Assembly (NCBI GenBank): GCA_965216885.1
Contig: OZ244208.1
Span: forward strand, 1,612,001 to 1,676,000
From: CAYNJG01 sp965216885
GTDB taxonomy: Bacteria > Planctomycetota > Planctomycetia > Pirellulales > Pirellulaceae
Direction of reading: 5' to 3'
Length of the DNA: 64,000 nucleotides
Shown one piece after another: positions 17,994-26,840 of this stretch. Position 1 is the first letter of the stretch, and each line of letters starts with the position of its first letter. The translations under genes were made by a program, and so were the position numbers. The notes beneath the pieces are model-generated. The model was not told the DNA's origin. It searched no databases and was given only the letters and a program-made list of their open reading frames with translations.

Positions 17994-19412
17994 ATGACAA
18001 CCCAACAGCAACCCTTAGTACTGGTTATTGATGACGACCCAAGCTTTCACGATATCGTGTCTTACAATCTGCGTGGTAACGATTACCAAATGCGATACGC
18101 ACCAAGCCCAAACGAGGTGATCGCGCGAGAAACGGAAGCCAGGCCGCCGGCGGTTATCCTGCTTGATTGGCGATTGGAATCACTGGACGGTATCGACTTC
18201 ATCGAACCACTGCGACGGAAGCACCCTATTTCTCAGATCATCTTCGTCACGGGCCATGTGGTACCAGAGGTTGCGGCTGAGTCTATTCGTTTGGGTGCGT
18301 TCGGATTCATCAACAAGCCGCTTGAGAAGAGTCGGCTGCTTAGCCTGGTTCAGGCCGCCGTTCAGCAGTATCAGATGTCCTGCCGACTTCAGAGCGCCGA
18401 TGACGTCGACGCCAGCTTTGAAGGAATCGTTGGCGCGTCTCCTCAAATGCAGACCGTCTACCATAGCATCAGGAATGTGGCACCCACGAACGTCAGTGTC
18501 ATGATCTCAGGTGAGTCGGGCACGGGCAAAGAGTTGGTGGCAGCGGCAATTCACCGGCGGAGCGACCGGCATGCCGGGGCGTTCGTGGCGCTGAATATGG
18601 CCTCGATACCCGATGAGTTGGCCGAAAGCACTCTGTTTGGCCACGAAAAAGGCGCCTTCACCGGAGCAGAACGAAATAGGGATGGTGCTGTTCGCGAAGC
18701 GAAGCAGGGCACGCTGTTTCTTGATGAAATCACGGAGATGCCATTGGCACTTCAAGGCAAGCTGCTGCGATTTCTCCAGGAGAACGTTTATCGTCCCGTT
18801 GGAGCCGACAGGGAGTGTGTCTCTGACACTCGGATCATCTGTGCTACCAATCGCGATCCCGTGCAAGCCATTCGGGAGAATCGACTCCGCGAAGATCTTT
18901 ACTACCGACTCTGCGTCGTACCCATCGAGTTGCCACCTTTGCGAGAGCGGGAGGGCGACGTCGCATTGCTGGTGGAGCATGCCATTCGTCAACTTGCGAA
19001 GGTCTACGGTCGGGGCTTTGAGAGCGTTGACTCACGAGCCCTGATGAGTCTGACGCAATATCACTGGCCAGGAAACGTTCGACAATTGCTTCATCTACTG
19101 GAACGCGTGGTCATCATGAACGACGGTTGTACCCTAGAGAAGCACATGTTGCCGACTGAAGTTCTCAACCCGCCTCCTGGCGTCGACAGGTTGTCGACCT
19201 CCACGTCGCCCGACCGACCCCACTCGTTGTCCTCACTGCGATTCCGGTCGCGTGACGAGATTGTCTCGCTTCAGAAACTGGAAGAGCAGGCGCTCAAATC
19301 GGCTCTGACACTTTGTAATGGTTCTGCCTACGAAGCGGCTCGTCGTCTGAATATCTCCACGGCAACGATCTACCGAAAGATCAAGCTATACGGTCTCAAT
19401 GATCATTCATGA
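17994..19412 (+). CDS. Sigma54-dependent NtrC-family response regulator
   Basis: A 472-residue activator with the same order as the one at 13929. The receiver has acidic D13-D15, D58 (VILLDWRLESLDG) and K108; the AAA+ domain has Walker A GESGTGKE (173-180), GAFTGA (220-225) and Walker B LFLDEITE (241-248); a Fis-type HTH (NGSAYEAARRLNISTATIYRKIK) lies at the end. Sequence divergence from the first activator is large, so they are paralogues with different DNA targets rather than a recent duplication. A candidate sigma54 promoter precedes it, suggesting autoregulation or control by the first activator. Its 3' end overlaps the convergent sugar-transferase gene by 10 bp. Confidence 0.96.
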   Translation: MTTQQQPLVLVIDDDPSFHDIVSYNLRGNDYQMRYAPSPNEVIARETEARPPAVILLDWRLESLDGIDFIEPLRRKHPISQIIFVTGHVVPEVAAESIRLGAFGFINKPLEKSRLLSLVQAAVQQYQMSCRLQSADDVDASFEGIVGASPQMQTVYHSIRNVAPTNVSVMISGESGTGKELVAAAIHRRSDRHAGAFVALNMASIPDELAESTLFGHEKGAFTGAERNRDGAVREAKQGTLFLDEITEMPLALQGKLLRFLQENVYRPVGADRECVSDTRIICATNRDPVQAIRENRLREDLYYRLCVVPIELPPLREREGDVALLVEHAIRQLAKVYGRGFESVDSRALMSLTQYHWPGNVRQLLHLLERVVIMNDGCTLEKHMLPTEVLNPPPGVDRLSTSTSPDRPHSLSSLRFRSRDEIVSLQKLEEQALKSALTLCNGSAYEAARRLNISTATIYRKIKLYGLNDHS

Positions 19413-20086
19413 AACAGGTAGTCCCTCGCCTTGCGAACTACCAGCAAGACTGTGAGGCTCACGACGATCACGTCGTACCAACAACAGCGGTTTTCCATGT
19501 AGTGTTTTTCTGCCTCGAATCGCAAGTGCCAGTCGGTGACAACCTGGTCCGGTTTCGAGTTTTCCAGGATGCAAACCTGGGCGAGGTTGGTCAGTCCCGG
19601 TTTCAATGCCAACCGCTGTTCGAAACCGCTGATCTCAAGCATGAGTTCTTCGAAGAGTGGCAAGGCGATTGGTCGCGGACCAACAAACACCATGTCGCCA
19701 CGAATGATATTCCAAAGCTGTGGTAGCTCATCCAGTTTGGTGGCCCGCAGTAGCCTGCCGATTCGGGTCACGCTGGGATCATTGGTCTGCACCACCCGCG
19801 CCAATTCCGGATCCCGGTCAGCTCCACAGACCATGGTCCTGATTTTCCAGACTCGAAACGGCTTTCCCAATCTGCCCGGACGAATTTGCGAGTAGAGTGC
19901 TGGACCGGCTGAAGTCATACGGACAAGGAGCAGTAAACTACCCAGTAGCGGGCTAATGCACAGCAATAATACGCCTGCAATAACTCGCTGCGGAAAGTCT
20001 TCCGGGAACGAGCTGAACGCGTGGGCTCGGTGAGGCGAAGAGCAGCGATGCTCGGATGGGGCGGTTGCTGCCTCCAGGTCAATCAC
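19403..20086 (-). CDS. Priming sugar-phosphate transferase (bacterial sugar transferase family)
   Basis: A 227-residue monotopic phosphoglycosyltransferase that moves a sugar-1-phosphate from a nucleotide sugar to undecaprenyl phosphate, starting repeat-unit assembly at the inner membrane face. One hydrophobic hairpin at about 35-58 (VIAGVLLLCISPLLGSLLLLV) is followed by YSQIRPGRLGKPFRVWKIRTM and the catalytic-region signature KLDELPQLWNIIRGDMVFVGPRP. This is the short form, without the N-terminal CoA-binding-like domain of WbaP/WcaJ. It is the last of three minus-strand genes (methyltransferase, rmlA, this one) at the front of the EPS locus. The sugar cannot be told from sequence. Confidence 0.93.
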   Translation of the reverse strand: MIDLEAATAPSEHRCSSPHRAHAFSSFPEDFPQRVIAGVLLLCISPLLGSLLLLVRMTSAGPALYSQIRPGRLGKPFRVWKIRTMVCGADRDPELARVVQTNDPSVTRIGRLLRATKLDELPQLWNIIRGDMVFVGPRPIALPLFEELMLEISGFEQRLALKPGLTNLAQVCILENSKPDQVVTDWHLRFEAEKHYMENRCCWYDVIVVSLTVLLVVRKARDYLFHE

Positions 20087-20210
20087 GAAAGTCTTTTTGC
20101 CTTGGTACGGTCGTTGGTTGAATGTCTTATTAGGGTTTCATTGTTCCGGCATGACGCTTTTGTGTTGGGTCACTCCTTAAGCGCGGGTGGAACTTCGGCC
20201 CCTCGACGCG

Positions 20211-21038
20211 CTAGTTTTCCGGAAGGTCGACGAACGTGGTGTTGCCCGCGCTGCGCGACCTGATTGCCGAGGAACTCAGGTCAGGAGTTGCTCCAATCGT
20301 TCCGCCTGACAAATTAGCGGCCCGCGACTCGGCGACGAGGCGTGTGGCTCGGTAAAGGCTTTCCTTGGTTCCTGCATCTGTCCACCAGCCGTCCAGAATA
20401 CTAAATGACAGTTCGCCTTTGCGCAGATACGCGTTATTGACGTCGGTAATTTCGAGCTCGCCTCTCAGGCTGGGTTCCAGCGTGCGGCAAATATCGAAGA
20501 CCTGTCTGTCGTACATGTAAATACCCGTCACTGCCAAACTGCTGGGCGGTACTTGCGGCTTTTCCATGATTTCAGCAAGTTCCCCGGTTTCGGTGAAATG
20601 GGCGACGCCAAACCTCTGTGGGTCCACAACGTTCTTCAACAGTATTCGGGCCCCTCGTGGTTGAAGGCGATAGTTTTGAACGAAATTGCAGATTGGCGAA
20701 CCCACGATATTGTCACCAAGCACAACACAAATCCGCTCGCCTTCGGCGAATCCCTCAGCCAGAGACAGGGCATCGGCAATTCCTCCCTCGCCCTCCTGGT
20801 AGGCGTATTCCAGTTGCTGAATACCCAGGTGCCTTCCGTTGCGAAGTACCTTCAGAAAGTCGTTGGCATGTTCGCCACCGGTCACGACCAGAATCTCGTT
20901 GATGCCCGCGTCCACCAACGATTGTATTGGATAATAGATCATTGGCCGGTCGTACACTGGCAACAGATGCTTGTTGGTGACCAAAGTCATTGGTCGCAAC
21001 CGAGTCCCCAGTCCGCCAGCCAGAATTACACCTTTCAC
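20211..21038 (-). CDS. rmlA: Glucose-1-phosphate thymidylyltransferase
   Basis: A 275-residue sugar nucleotidyltransferase making dTDP-glucose from glucose-1-phosphate and dTTP. The N-terminal signature MKGVILAGGLGTRLRPMTLVTNKHLLPVYD is complete, with GDN at about 109-111 (metal), EKPQVPPSSLAVTGIYMYD and the WWTDAGTKESLYRA motif near the end. It is slightly shorter than the 290-residue RmlA and closer to the short form. With rmlB at 47453 it supplies dTDP-4-keto-6-deoxyglucose. The last 40 residues are Ser/Ala-rich and diverged. Candidate promoter sequence before it is not clear. Confidence 0.9.
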   Translation of the reverse strand: MKGVILAGGLGTRLRPMTLVTNKHLLPVYDRPMIYYPIQSLVDAGINEILVVTGGEHANDFLKVLRNGRHLGIQQLEYAYQEGEGGIADALSLAEGFAEGERICVVLGDNIVGSPICNFVQNYRLQPRGARILLKNVVDPQRFGVAHFTETGELAEIMEKPQVPPSSLAVTGIYMYDRQVFDICRTLEPSLRGELEITDVNNAYLRKGELSFSILDGWWTDAGTKESLYRATRLVAESRAANLSGGTIGATPDLSSSAIRSRSAGNTTFVDLPEN

Positions 21039-21117
21039 GTTAGGTCTCCTGTTCGATAAGGCATTTCTTATGTTCCTCTAGAGCTCGTCGTCTCCACACT
21101 CCGATAGTCTGGGCACT

Positions 21118-21972
21118 TCACCTGACGGCGGGACTGCGAACGTCGGCCCTTTTTTCTGCAAGGTAGATCGAGCTGTCGTTAAGTCGGTACCGCGTTATCT
21201 CGTCTGGTTTTGCGAAGTCGGTGACGCAGAGTTCCTGAACGCGAAAACCATGTTTTTCAATGTGTGAACGGAAATCGGTTCCGTACCGTCGCACGTGCCC
21301 TACCTCTCGCGGATCGGGGGCATCGTATTCGTACGACTTCGAGACGTTCGGATCGATCGGCACCTGTACAACCAGAGTGCCTCCCGGTTTCAATACGCGC
21401 CGAATTTCGGCCAGGGCCTGTTGTTCGTCGGGGATGTGTTCCAGTACGTGGAAGCAAATGAAGTAGTCAGCGTGGTCATTCGGAAATCGCATGGCGGTTA
21501 TGTCGCCCTGTTCCATCGCATAACGTTCCAGGTCGAAGCTCGTGTAATCCACTTTCTCAATCTGGGTGTAGACGGCCTGTAACGCTCGCATCGGTGCCAC
21601 CTCGATCACCCGGCAATCACGCGTGAACATGGGCGTTTTCCTTGCGAGCGCAAGTAGCAGCGCGCGATGCCTGCCGATCGCACGACAACCCGGGCAGAGT
21701 TCTTCCCACTCCGAGTAACCAGGGCCGACGTTGGGATAGAATCGCTTGCCGGTCCAGCCACAGATGTTGCAGACGACAGGGTTGGCACCGGGAGCGGACA
21801 GATCCTGTATCCCGGCGTTCAATGTCCAACCAATGGCTCGAGTCGCTTCAAGACAGAAGTCAAAGTGGCCTTGAACCGCTGATTGGTAGGCGAACCTTGT
21901 CCAACGGGCGACCAACCGCGCTCTCCCCTGGAACGCACGAGGCCCGATTTTCGGGATTGGCGCAGTCTCCAT
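21118..21972 (-). CDS. SAM-dependent methyltransferase with N-terminal Cys cluster
   Basis: A 284-residue class I methyltransferase. Residues of about 66-100 have a two-pair cysteine cluster (VCNICGWTG ... ELCPGCRAIGRHR), probably zinc-binding, as in methyltransferases of EPS and sugar loci. The SAM domain follows: VIEVAPMRALQAVY (motif I variant), DITAMRFPNDHADYFICFHVLEHIPDE, and RRVLKPGGTLVVQVP. It ends in a variable tail. The likely role is methylation of a sugar or glycan precursor at this locus. A -24/-12 sequence lies 50 bp upstream on the same strand. The gene to the right (22304) is divergent. Confidence 0.88.
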   Translation of the reverse strand: METAPIPKIGPRAFQGRARLVARWTRFAYQSAVQGHFDFCLEATRAIGWTLNAGIQDLSAPGANPVVCNICGWTGKRFYPNVGPGYSEWEELCPGCRAIGRHRALLLALARKTPMFTRDCRVIEVAPMRALQAVYTQIEKVDYTSFDLERYAMEQGDITAMRFPNDHADYFICFHVLEHIPDEQQALAEIRRVLKPGGTLVVQVPIDPNVSKSYEYDAPDPREVGHVRRYGTDFRSHIEKHGFRVQELCVTDFAKPDEITRYRLNDSSIYLAEKRADVRSPAVR

Positions 21973-22022
21973 GTGTTAAACGCTCTCTCTGGTCGGAACT
22001 GGGGATTATGCGAGCCATCGAT

Positions 22023-22038
22023 GCACAGAGCATGCCAA
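22023..22038 (-). promoter_or_regulatory. Candidate sigma54 promoter before the methyltransferase
   Basis: On the minus strand: TTGGCATG, four bases, GTGC (22038 to 22023). The -24 part matches TTGGCACG except one base; GC of the -12 part is kept but TT is GT. Start would be near 22011, about 39 nt before the gene. Confidence 0.45.
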
Positions 22039-22303
22039 CGGTGACATGAAGCAGGGATGAGAAAAGCTCCTCGTTGCACCACGCGACTTCTCAGAATGAC
22101 ACGGAGTTGTGACTCAAAGTGAGAGTGTTCGCGTCGTGAACACCTTCCGCGGGCGATGACGCCGGCTAAGCAACGGTGTTTCGTGGAGGGAACGGAATTT
22201 GTTCTTCACACAATCGCGGCTCGCTTTTTCAGGCAGCCGTACCTCGTGCCGCCAGGACATCGGTTCGAGGTTGTGTGTCTGTTAGAAGCAATTGGGCAGC
22301 CAG
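22039..22303. other. Divergent regulatory region
   Basis: Part of a 331-base gap between the divergent methyltransferase and polymerase genes. It holds ACTCAAAGTGAGAGTG near 22112, which shares TGAGAGTGT with the region upstream of the promoter at 35539; a shared activator site is possible but unproven. No gene. Confidence 0.35.
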
Positions 22304-23578
22304 ATGGTTCGTGATCTCCGTCGACAACTCGCCAAGTTGCACTGGGTGCCGTTTCTGTTTGTGTTGACGATTTCGACTCCCCCAGAGGTTGGGATTCTGG
22401 TGGGCCCGCTGCGCATCTCTTCCTACCGACTGGTGTTGCTGGGAGGCCTGCTGTTCTGCGCCCTTCGCTCGACATCGGGAAATGCCAGGCAGAGCTTCAG
22501 TGGCACGGACAAGTTCATGTTGTTCCATGGTGCCTGGACGGCGTTGGCGCTCTTGAAATACTCTGGTCTTGTGCAGGGGGTGGAATCTGCCGGGGCCTAC
22601 ATGCTGGAAACCACCGGCTCGTATTGGATCGGACGTACGTTTATTCGCTCGGATCGGGACTTTCGTGCGCTTGCCGCTTTGCTCGTCATCGTGGTATTTC
22701 TCCTGCTTGGTTTCGCTGCGTTGGAGTCTGTCAGTGGGAATCACCTTTTGCGTGATTGCGCCAGAGCAGTCTTTGGCGGCCCTCCGTTGATTCTGCAGGC
22801 ACCGCGGTGGGGGCTTCATCGAGCATACGCGACGTTCGATCATCCGATCCTGTTTGGTGTGTTTTGTGCCAGCAGCTTTGCGCCGGCGATATATTTGCTG
22901 GCCAAACGAGGCAACCTTTTCAGGAGCAGCGTGGCGCCGGTACTGGCAACCGTGGCCACGTTCTTTAGTCTGTCCGCTGGTGCCTTTCTTGCGCTGGCCG
23001 TGCAAGTAGGTTTGGGAGCGTGGGAATGGCTGACGAGAGGTTTTCGCCATCGTTGGCTGGCGCTCTTAGGTATCTTCGCGTGTTTTTGGGTCGGGCTCAG
23101 CCTCGTGTCCAATCGCTCCCCGGTGCGTGTTTTCCTGTCCTATATGACGTTCAGTCACGCAGCCTCCTATAACCGGCTAACCATCTGGGAATACGGTAGC
23201 CGCGAGGTGTGGAGGCATCCGGTCTTTGGGATAGGACTGGGTGACTGGGAGCGTCCGGCGTGGCTGTTCACGGATAGCATGGACAACTTCTGGCTTGCCA
23301 CGGCCGTACGTTATGGCCTGCCTGCATTCCTGTCACTTTCTGGTGGTCTCTTGTTACTTTGTGTTCGCCTGGGAACGAACAGGCGTTTGGGCAAGGAGCT
23401 TGCGGCACACCGCCAGGCATGGTTCATGATGATCACGGGATGGATCCTGGCGGGCTGCACAGTTCATTTCTGGAATGCCACCCTCGCAATCTTCTTCTTT
23501 CTGATTGGCGCGGCGACGTGGATGACCACTGCCAGGTCGACGAAGTCTGTCTCAAATCGAATTGTCATCTTGAGATGA
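22304..23578 (+). CDS. O-antigen polymerase/ligase-like membrane protein (Wzy-like)
   Basis: A 424-residue protein with about ten hydrophobic segments and a large loop, the shape of Wzy polymerases and O-antigen ligases. Diagnostic bits are ESAGAYMLETTGSYWIGRTFIRSDRDF, RAYATFDHPILFGVF and, before the loop, NRLTIWEYGSREVWRHPVFGIGLGDWERP, which matches the (R)xxxWxxAxxxxxxxPLxGxGxG pattern of the Wzy_C/O-antigen ligase fold. With the flippase genes nearby, polymerisation of lipid-linked repeats in the periplasm is the best reading. ATG 22304 is chosen; a TTG at 22292 is also possible. First gene of a plus-strand EPS run. Confidence 0.85.
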   Translation: MVRDLRRQLAKLHWVPFLFVLTISTPPEVGILVGPLRISSYRLVLLGGLLFCALRSTSGNARQSFSGTDKFMLFHGAWTALALLKYSGLVQGVESAGAYMLETTGSYWIGRTFIRSDRDFRALAALLVIVVFLLLGFAALESVSGNHLLRDCARAVFGGPPLILQAPRWGLHRAYATFDHPILFGVFCASSFAPAIYLLAKRGNLFRSSVAPVLATVATFFSLSAGAFLALAVQVGLGAWEWLTRGFRHRWLALLGIFACFWVGLSLVSNRSPVRVFLSYMTFSHAASYNRLTIWEYGSREVWRHPVFGIGLGDWERPAWLFTDSMDNFWLATAVRYGLPAFLSLSGGLLLLCVRLGTNRRLGKELAAHRQAWFMMITGWILAGCTVHFWNATLAIFFFLIGAATWMTTARSTKSVSNRIVILR

Positions 23579-23696
23579 AAGTCACAATCTGACGCGGCAG
23601 GCAGCATAAGACTCCCCGTTACCAGCTTCAGATGTCACGGTATGTCGATTGCGTATGCGTACCCGCGTCGTGTGAAAACTTATAGTCGAAGGTGTG

Positions 23697-24638
23697 ATGG
23701 ACGTTTCCATAATCGTTGTGAATCTGAACACAAGGCAGCTTTTGCAAAACTGCCTGGCGTCCATCGGTCGAAATGTCCGTGACGTATCCAGCGAAGTCAT
23801 CGTCGTTGACAATGGTTCGACCGACGGTTCGTGCGAGATGGTCGCGCGTGATTTTCCTGACGTTCGCCTGATTTGCAACGCCGAAAACCGTGGATTTGCG
23901 GCCGCCAACAACCAGGCCATTCCGTTGGCCCAAGGTCGCTACGTCTTGCTCTTGAACTCGGACACCATTGTTCTGGGGGACGTGCTGCGTCAGTCTGTTC
24001 GATACATGGATCGCCACTCGGAAGTCGGGATTCTCGGCTGCCGGGTGCTGAACGAAGATCGAACTCCGCAACTTACCTGTTTGCGCTTTCCAACCCTCGT
24101 CAACCTGGCGTTGAAGACGTTCGGGTTGTCACGTTTGCGTTGGCCACGGTTCTTTGACCGTTATCAAATGACGTATTGGGCCCGAGACGACGTAAGAGAT
24201 GTCGACACGGTTACCGGTTGCTATATGTTCTGCCGGGCCAGGGCGATTGACGATGTTGGGCTCCTGGACGAGTCGTTCTTCTTCTACGGGGAGGAGACGG
24301 ACTGGTGCAAACGATTCTGGCAGCGCGGTTGGCGTCTTCGCTTTGCACCGATCGGCGAGATTGTGCATTACGGAAGCATGACGAGCAAGAGCTTCAACAG
24401 CCGACGCGACTTGATGCTCACCAAAGGTCTGCTGCAATACCACCAGAAGCATAGCAGTCGCCCCGTCTACTTGCTCACGCTTCTTACGCTCCTGTGTTTC
24501 AACGCGAGTCGTTCCATTTACTGGTCGTTGGTATCCGTACTGACCAATGAAAGTTCCGCAGTTCAAAGACGGAACCATTTCTATGGCGTGATGGCCGGCT
24601 TCCACACAGCGTTCCCGGAAGCGAGGGGGGCGAAATGA
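23697..24638 (+). CDS. Family 2 glycosyltransferase, rhamnosyltransferase-like
   Basis: A 313-residue GT-A enzyme. It starts MDVSIIVVNLNTRQLLQNCLASI and continues with the nucleotide-binding VIVVDNGSTDGSCEMV, NRGFAAANNQAI, the LLLNSDTIV acceptor-side motif (SD in place of DxD) and DEDFFFYGEETDWCKR-like LDESFFFYGEETDWCKRFWQRGWRL. This pattern is that of the WbbL/rhamnosyltransferase branch. A single hydrophobic segment near residues 265-285 may attach it to the membrane. Its stop overlaps the next ATG by 4 bp. Donor and linkage cannot be deduced. Confidence 0.9.
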   Translation: MDVSIIVVNLNTRQLLQNCLASIGRNVRDVSSEVIVVDNGSTDGSCEMVARDFPDVRLICNAENRGFAAANNQAIPLAQGRYVLLLNSDTIVLGDVLRQSVRYMDRHSEVGILGCRVLNEDRTPQLTCLRFPTLVNLALKTFGLSRLRWPRFFDRYQMTYWARDDVRDVDTVTGCYMFCRARAIDDVGLLDESFFFYGEETDWCKRFWQRGWRLRFAPIGEIVHYGSMTSKSFNSRRDLMLTKGLLQYHQKHSSRPVYLLTLLTLLCFNASRSIYWSLVSVLTNESSAVQRRNHFYGVMAGFHTAFPEARGAK

Positions 24639-25864
24639 GAAGCAGGCTTCGCGTCCTATTGCTCGCGCCCGAATGCGATGGCACCGATGTCGGTGAATCG
24701 TGCAGCTGGTTCCATTGGGTTCGCGGAATCGCCAGACATTGCGACGTCACCCTCCTTACGCAGGCGCGACGCAACCGCAAACGAGTTTCGCAACAACTTC
24801 CCGAAATGGAAGTTCACGAGTGGAATGAAATTCCGTTCTTCGGCAGCTTCGAGCGATTCAATAGCATGCTCAAGCCAAGTTATCTGAGCTTCTACATACA
24901 TGCGAGGAACTGGATCAGCCAGGTAAGTGACCGAGCAGGTCGATTTGATCTGGTGCATCAATTGGGACCCCTGGCCATGCGATATCCCTGCCCCGCAACG
25001 GGGATGGGGTGGCCGGTCATCATTGGGCCGGTTGCGGGAAGTCTGCGGACCCCGACGCCCTTTCGATCCGAGTGTCGCCGGAGTCAATGGTTCACCAGGC
25101 TAAGGGCTTTGGATCAAGCTCGCTTCCGATGGGATCCTCTGTTGCGCAAGTCTTACGAGGCAGCCGATGCGGTCATTGGTGTTGCTCCGTACGTACAGGA
25201 GTTGCTCCATTCCATGCGACTGAAACGATTCGAGGTTGCGAGTGAAATTGGTATCCAGGACTTGCCGGCACGTCGTGTCGTACCGGCACTTTCTGAGGAG
25301 CGCATCCGTCTGCTTCATGTTGGTCGAGCCGTGCGTACGAAGGGGCTTCGCGATTTGGTTCGAGCCATGGAACACCTGCGAGACCTACCTCACGTCTGTT
25401 TGCTCTCTGTCGGTGATGGCGATGACTTGAATGCCTCACGGCTGGAAGCAGAAAGACGAGGCGTAGCCGATCGCGTTGAGTTCCGTGGAAAGGTTGCCCG
25501 AACGGAAGTGGAGACACTTTACGCGACGTCGGATCTCTTTGTATTTCCAAGCTTTCGCGAACCGAGTGGGAACGTCGTGATTGAAGCCATGCGTCACGGG
25601 CTCCCGGTAATCACGGCGGACCGTGGTGGGCCAGCTTACGCGGTCGACTCGAATTCTGGTGTTCGAATTCAGGTGAGTGCTCCCGACCAGTTCGCTCGCG
25701 ACCTGGCCGGCGCAATTCGCGACCTCGCCACAAATCACTCCAAACGTGGCCGATTATCCGAGGGCGCCCGGCAGCGCGCCGCTGAAATTGGTCTCTGGGA
25801 CAACAAGATTCAAAAGCTACATGAACTTTACAGGGACATTTGCATGCGTGGAGCGACTTCGTGA
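24635..25864 (+). CDS. Family 4 glycosyltransferase
   Basis: A 409-residue GT-B enzyme. The N-terminal Rossmann half starts LRVLLLAPECDGTDVGESCSWFHWVRGIA; the C-terminal half has the GT4 signature region RIRLLHVGRAVRTKGLRDLVRAM, LLSVGDGDDLNASRLE, YATSDLFVFPSFREPSGNVVIEAMRHGLPVITADRGGPA, with the E-x7-E motif (EPSGNVVIE). It is a retaining sugar transferase adding a residue to the lipid-linked unit at the cytoplasmic face. ATGA overlap with the preceding gene and GTGA overlap with the next show tight coupling. Confidence 0.92.
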   Translation: MRSRLRVLLLAPECDGTDVGESCSWFHWVRGIARHCDVTLLTQARRNRKRVSQQLPEMEVHEWNEIPFFGSFERFNSMLKPSYLSFYIHARNWISQVSDRAGRFDLVHQLGPLAMRYPCPATGMGWPVIIGPVAGSLRTPTPFRSECRRSQWFTRLRALDQARFRWDPLLRKSYEAADAVIGVAPYVQELLHSMRLKRFEVASEIGIQDLPARRVVPALSEERIRLLHVGRAVRTKGLRDLVRAMEHLRDLPHVCLLSVGDGDDLNASRLEAERRGVADRVEFRGKVARTEVETLYATSDLFVFPSFREPSGNVVIEAMRHGLPVITADRGGPAYAVDSNSGVRIQVSAPDQFARDLAGAIRDLATNHSKRGRLSEGARQRAAEIGLWDNKIQKLHELYRDICMRGATS

Positions 25865-26322
25865 ATAGCACTGAGAAACCACTTATCCTGGCAATTTGCT
25901 CCGGTGGCGGACACTGGCTGCAAATGGAAAACCTGTCCGCTGCATTTGATGGCTACCCGGTTGTGTACGCGATTGCCACGCGGACACGTTGCGCGACGCG
26001 GTCTGGCGATGTCGTGCACTGGCTGCCGGACGCGAACAAAGATAACAAGCTCGGATGTCTTTGGCTCCTGCTTCGAGTCGCATGGCTGATGCTCCGTTAT
26101 CGTCCTGGCACGGTCGTCACGACGGGGGCAGCCCCTGGATACTTCGCGATTCGTCTTGGGAAAATGATGGGTGCCAGAACGATTTTCGTGGATAGCATCG
26201 CCAACGGTGAACAGCTTTCTCTCTCAGCAAGGATCGCTCAACCGCACGCTCATGTGACGCTCACCCAGTGGAAACACATCGCTCATGAAGGTGGGCCTCA
26301 GTACTGGGGAGCAATCCTATGA
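25861..26322 (+). CDS. Alg14-like glycosyltransferase subunit (PssD/EpsE type)
   Basis: A 153-residue protein beginning LILAICSGGGHWLQMENLS, the typical Alg14/PssD start (SxGGHxxQ). Also seen are RPGTVVTTGAAPGYFAIRLGKMMGARTIFVDSIA, matching the (V)TTGxxxGxxxxxxxKxxGxxxxxIES pattern. Alg14-type proteins anchor the catalytic Alg13 partner to the membrane and bind the acceptor. The start is GTG 25861, overlapping the previous stop as GTGA. The Alg13-like partner starts 4 bp before its stop. Confidence 0.9.
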   Translation: MNSTEKPLILAICSGGGHWLQMENLSAAFDGYPVVYAIATRTRCATRSGDVVHWLPDANKDNKLGCLWLLLRVAWLMLRYRPGTVVTTGAAPGYFAIRLGKMMGARTIFVDSIANGEQLSLSARIAQPHAHVTLTQWKHIAHEGGPQYWGAIL

Positions 26323-26804
26323 TCGTCGTTACAGTGGGAACTCAACTTCCCTTTGATCGCCTGGTTTCGGCAGTCGACGATTGGGCCGGTGCCAGTGCAA
26401 CCTCAAGCGATGTATTCGCGCAGATCGGGGATGGCTCTGTCCCCAGGCACATTCGGTGGGCCCAATTCGTCAAGAGCGTTGAGTTTCGCGAGATGTGCCA
26501 GCAAGCCGAAGCCATTGTTTCGCATGCCGGCATCGGCTCGGTGCTGACCGCTCTTGAATTCAAGAAACCACTGCTGGTGTTGCCACGAGAAGCCCGTTGG
26601 GGAGAGCACCGCAATGACCATCAACGGGCGACGGCGCAATGGCTCTATGAGAGCGAGCGTGTGGCCGTCGCGTGGAGTGCCGATGACGTTATTCGCAAGC
26701 TGGATTCCATTGGCTCGTGGCCCGTACCCCAGCGAGGAAACACATCGGAAAACACAAGACTCGTGTCGCGTCTGCGCGAATTTCTTTCCCAGGACTTTGT
26801 TTGA
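26319..26804 (+). CDS. Alg13-like glycosyltransferase subunit (PssE type)
   Basis: A 161-residue protein matching the C-terminal half of GT28: MIVVTVGTQLPFDRLVSAVD, then FVKSVEFREMCQQAEAIVSHAGIGSVLTALEFKKPLLVLPR and EHRNDHQRATAQWL, which is the sugar-nucleotide site of MurG-type enzymes. With the Alg14-like gene it forms a split GT-B transferase, usually adding glucose, galactose, glucuronate or GlcNAc as the second sugar of the repeat unit. ATGA overlap with its partner. Confidence 0.92.
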   Translation: MIVVTVGTQLPFDRLVSAVDDWAGASATSSDVFAQIGDGSVPRHIRWAQFVKSVEFREMCQQAEAIVSHAGIGSVLTALEFKKPLLVLPREARWGEHRNDHQRATAQWLYESERVAVAWSADDVIRKLDSIGSWPVPQRGNTSENTRLVSRLREFLSQDFV

Positions 26805-26840
26805 AGACACGCGTAATTGCCGTCGTCCGTCAGTCACTGC

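Noticed and set aside
22229..23050. 273-residue minus-strand open frame
   Set aside because: Complement of the polymerase gene; Gln/Arg/His-rich composition typical of antisense frames of membrane proteins.
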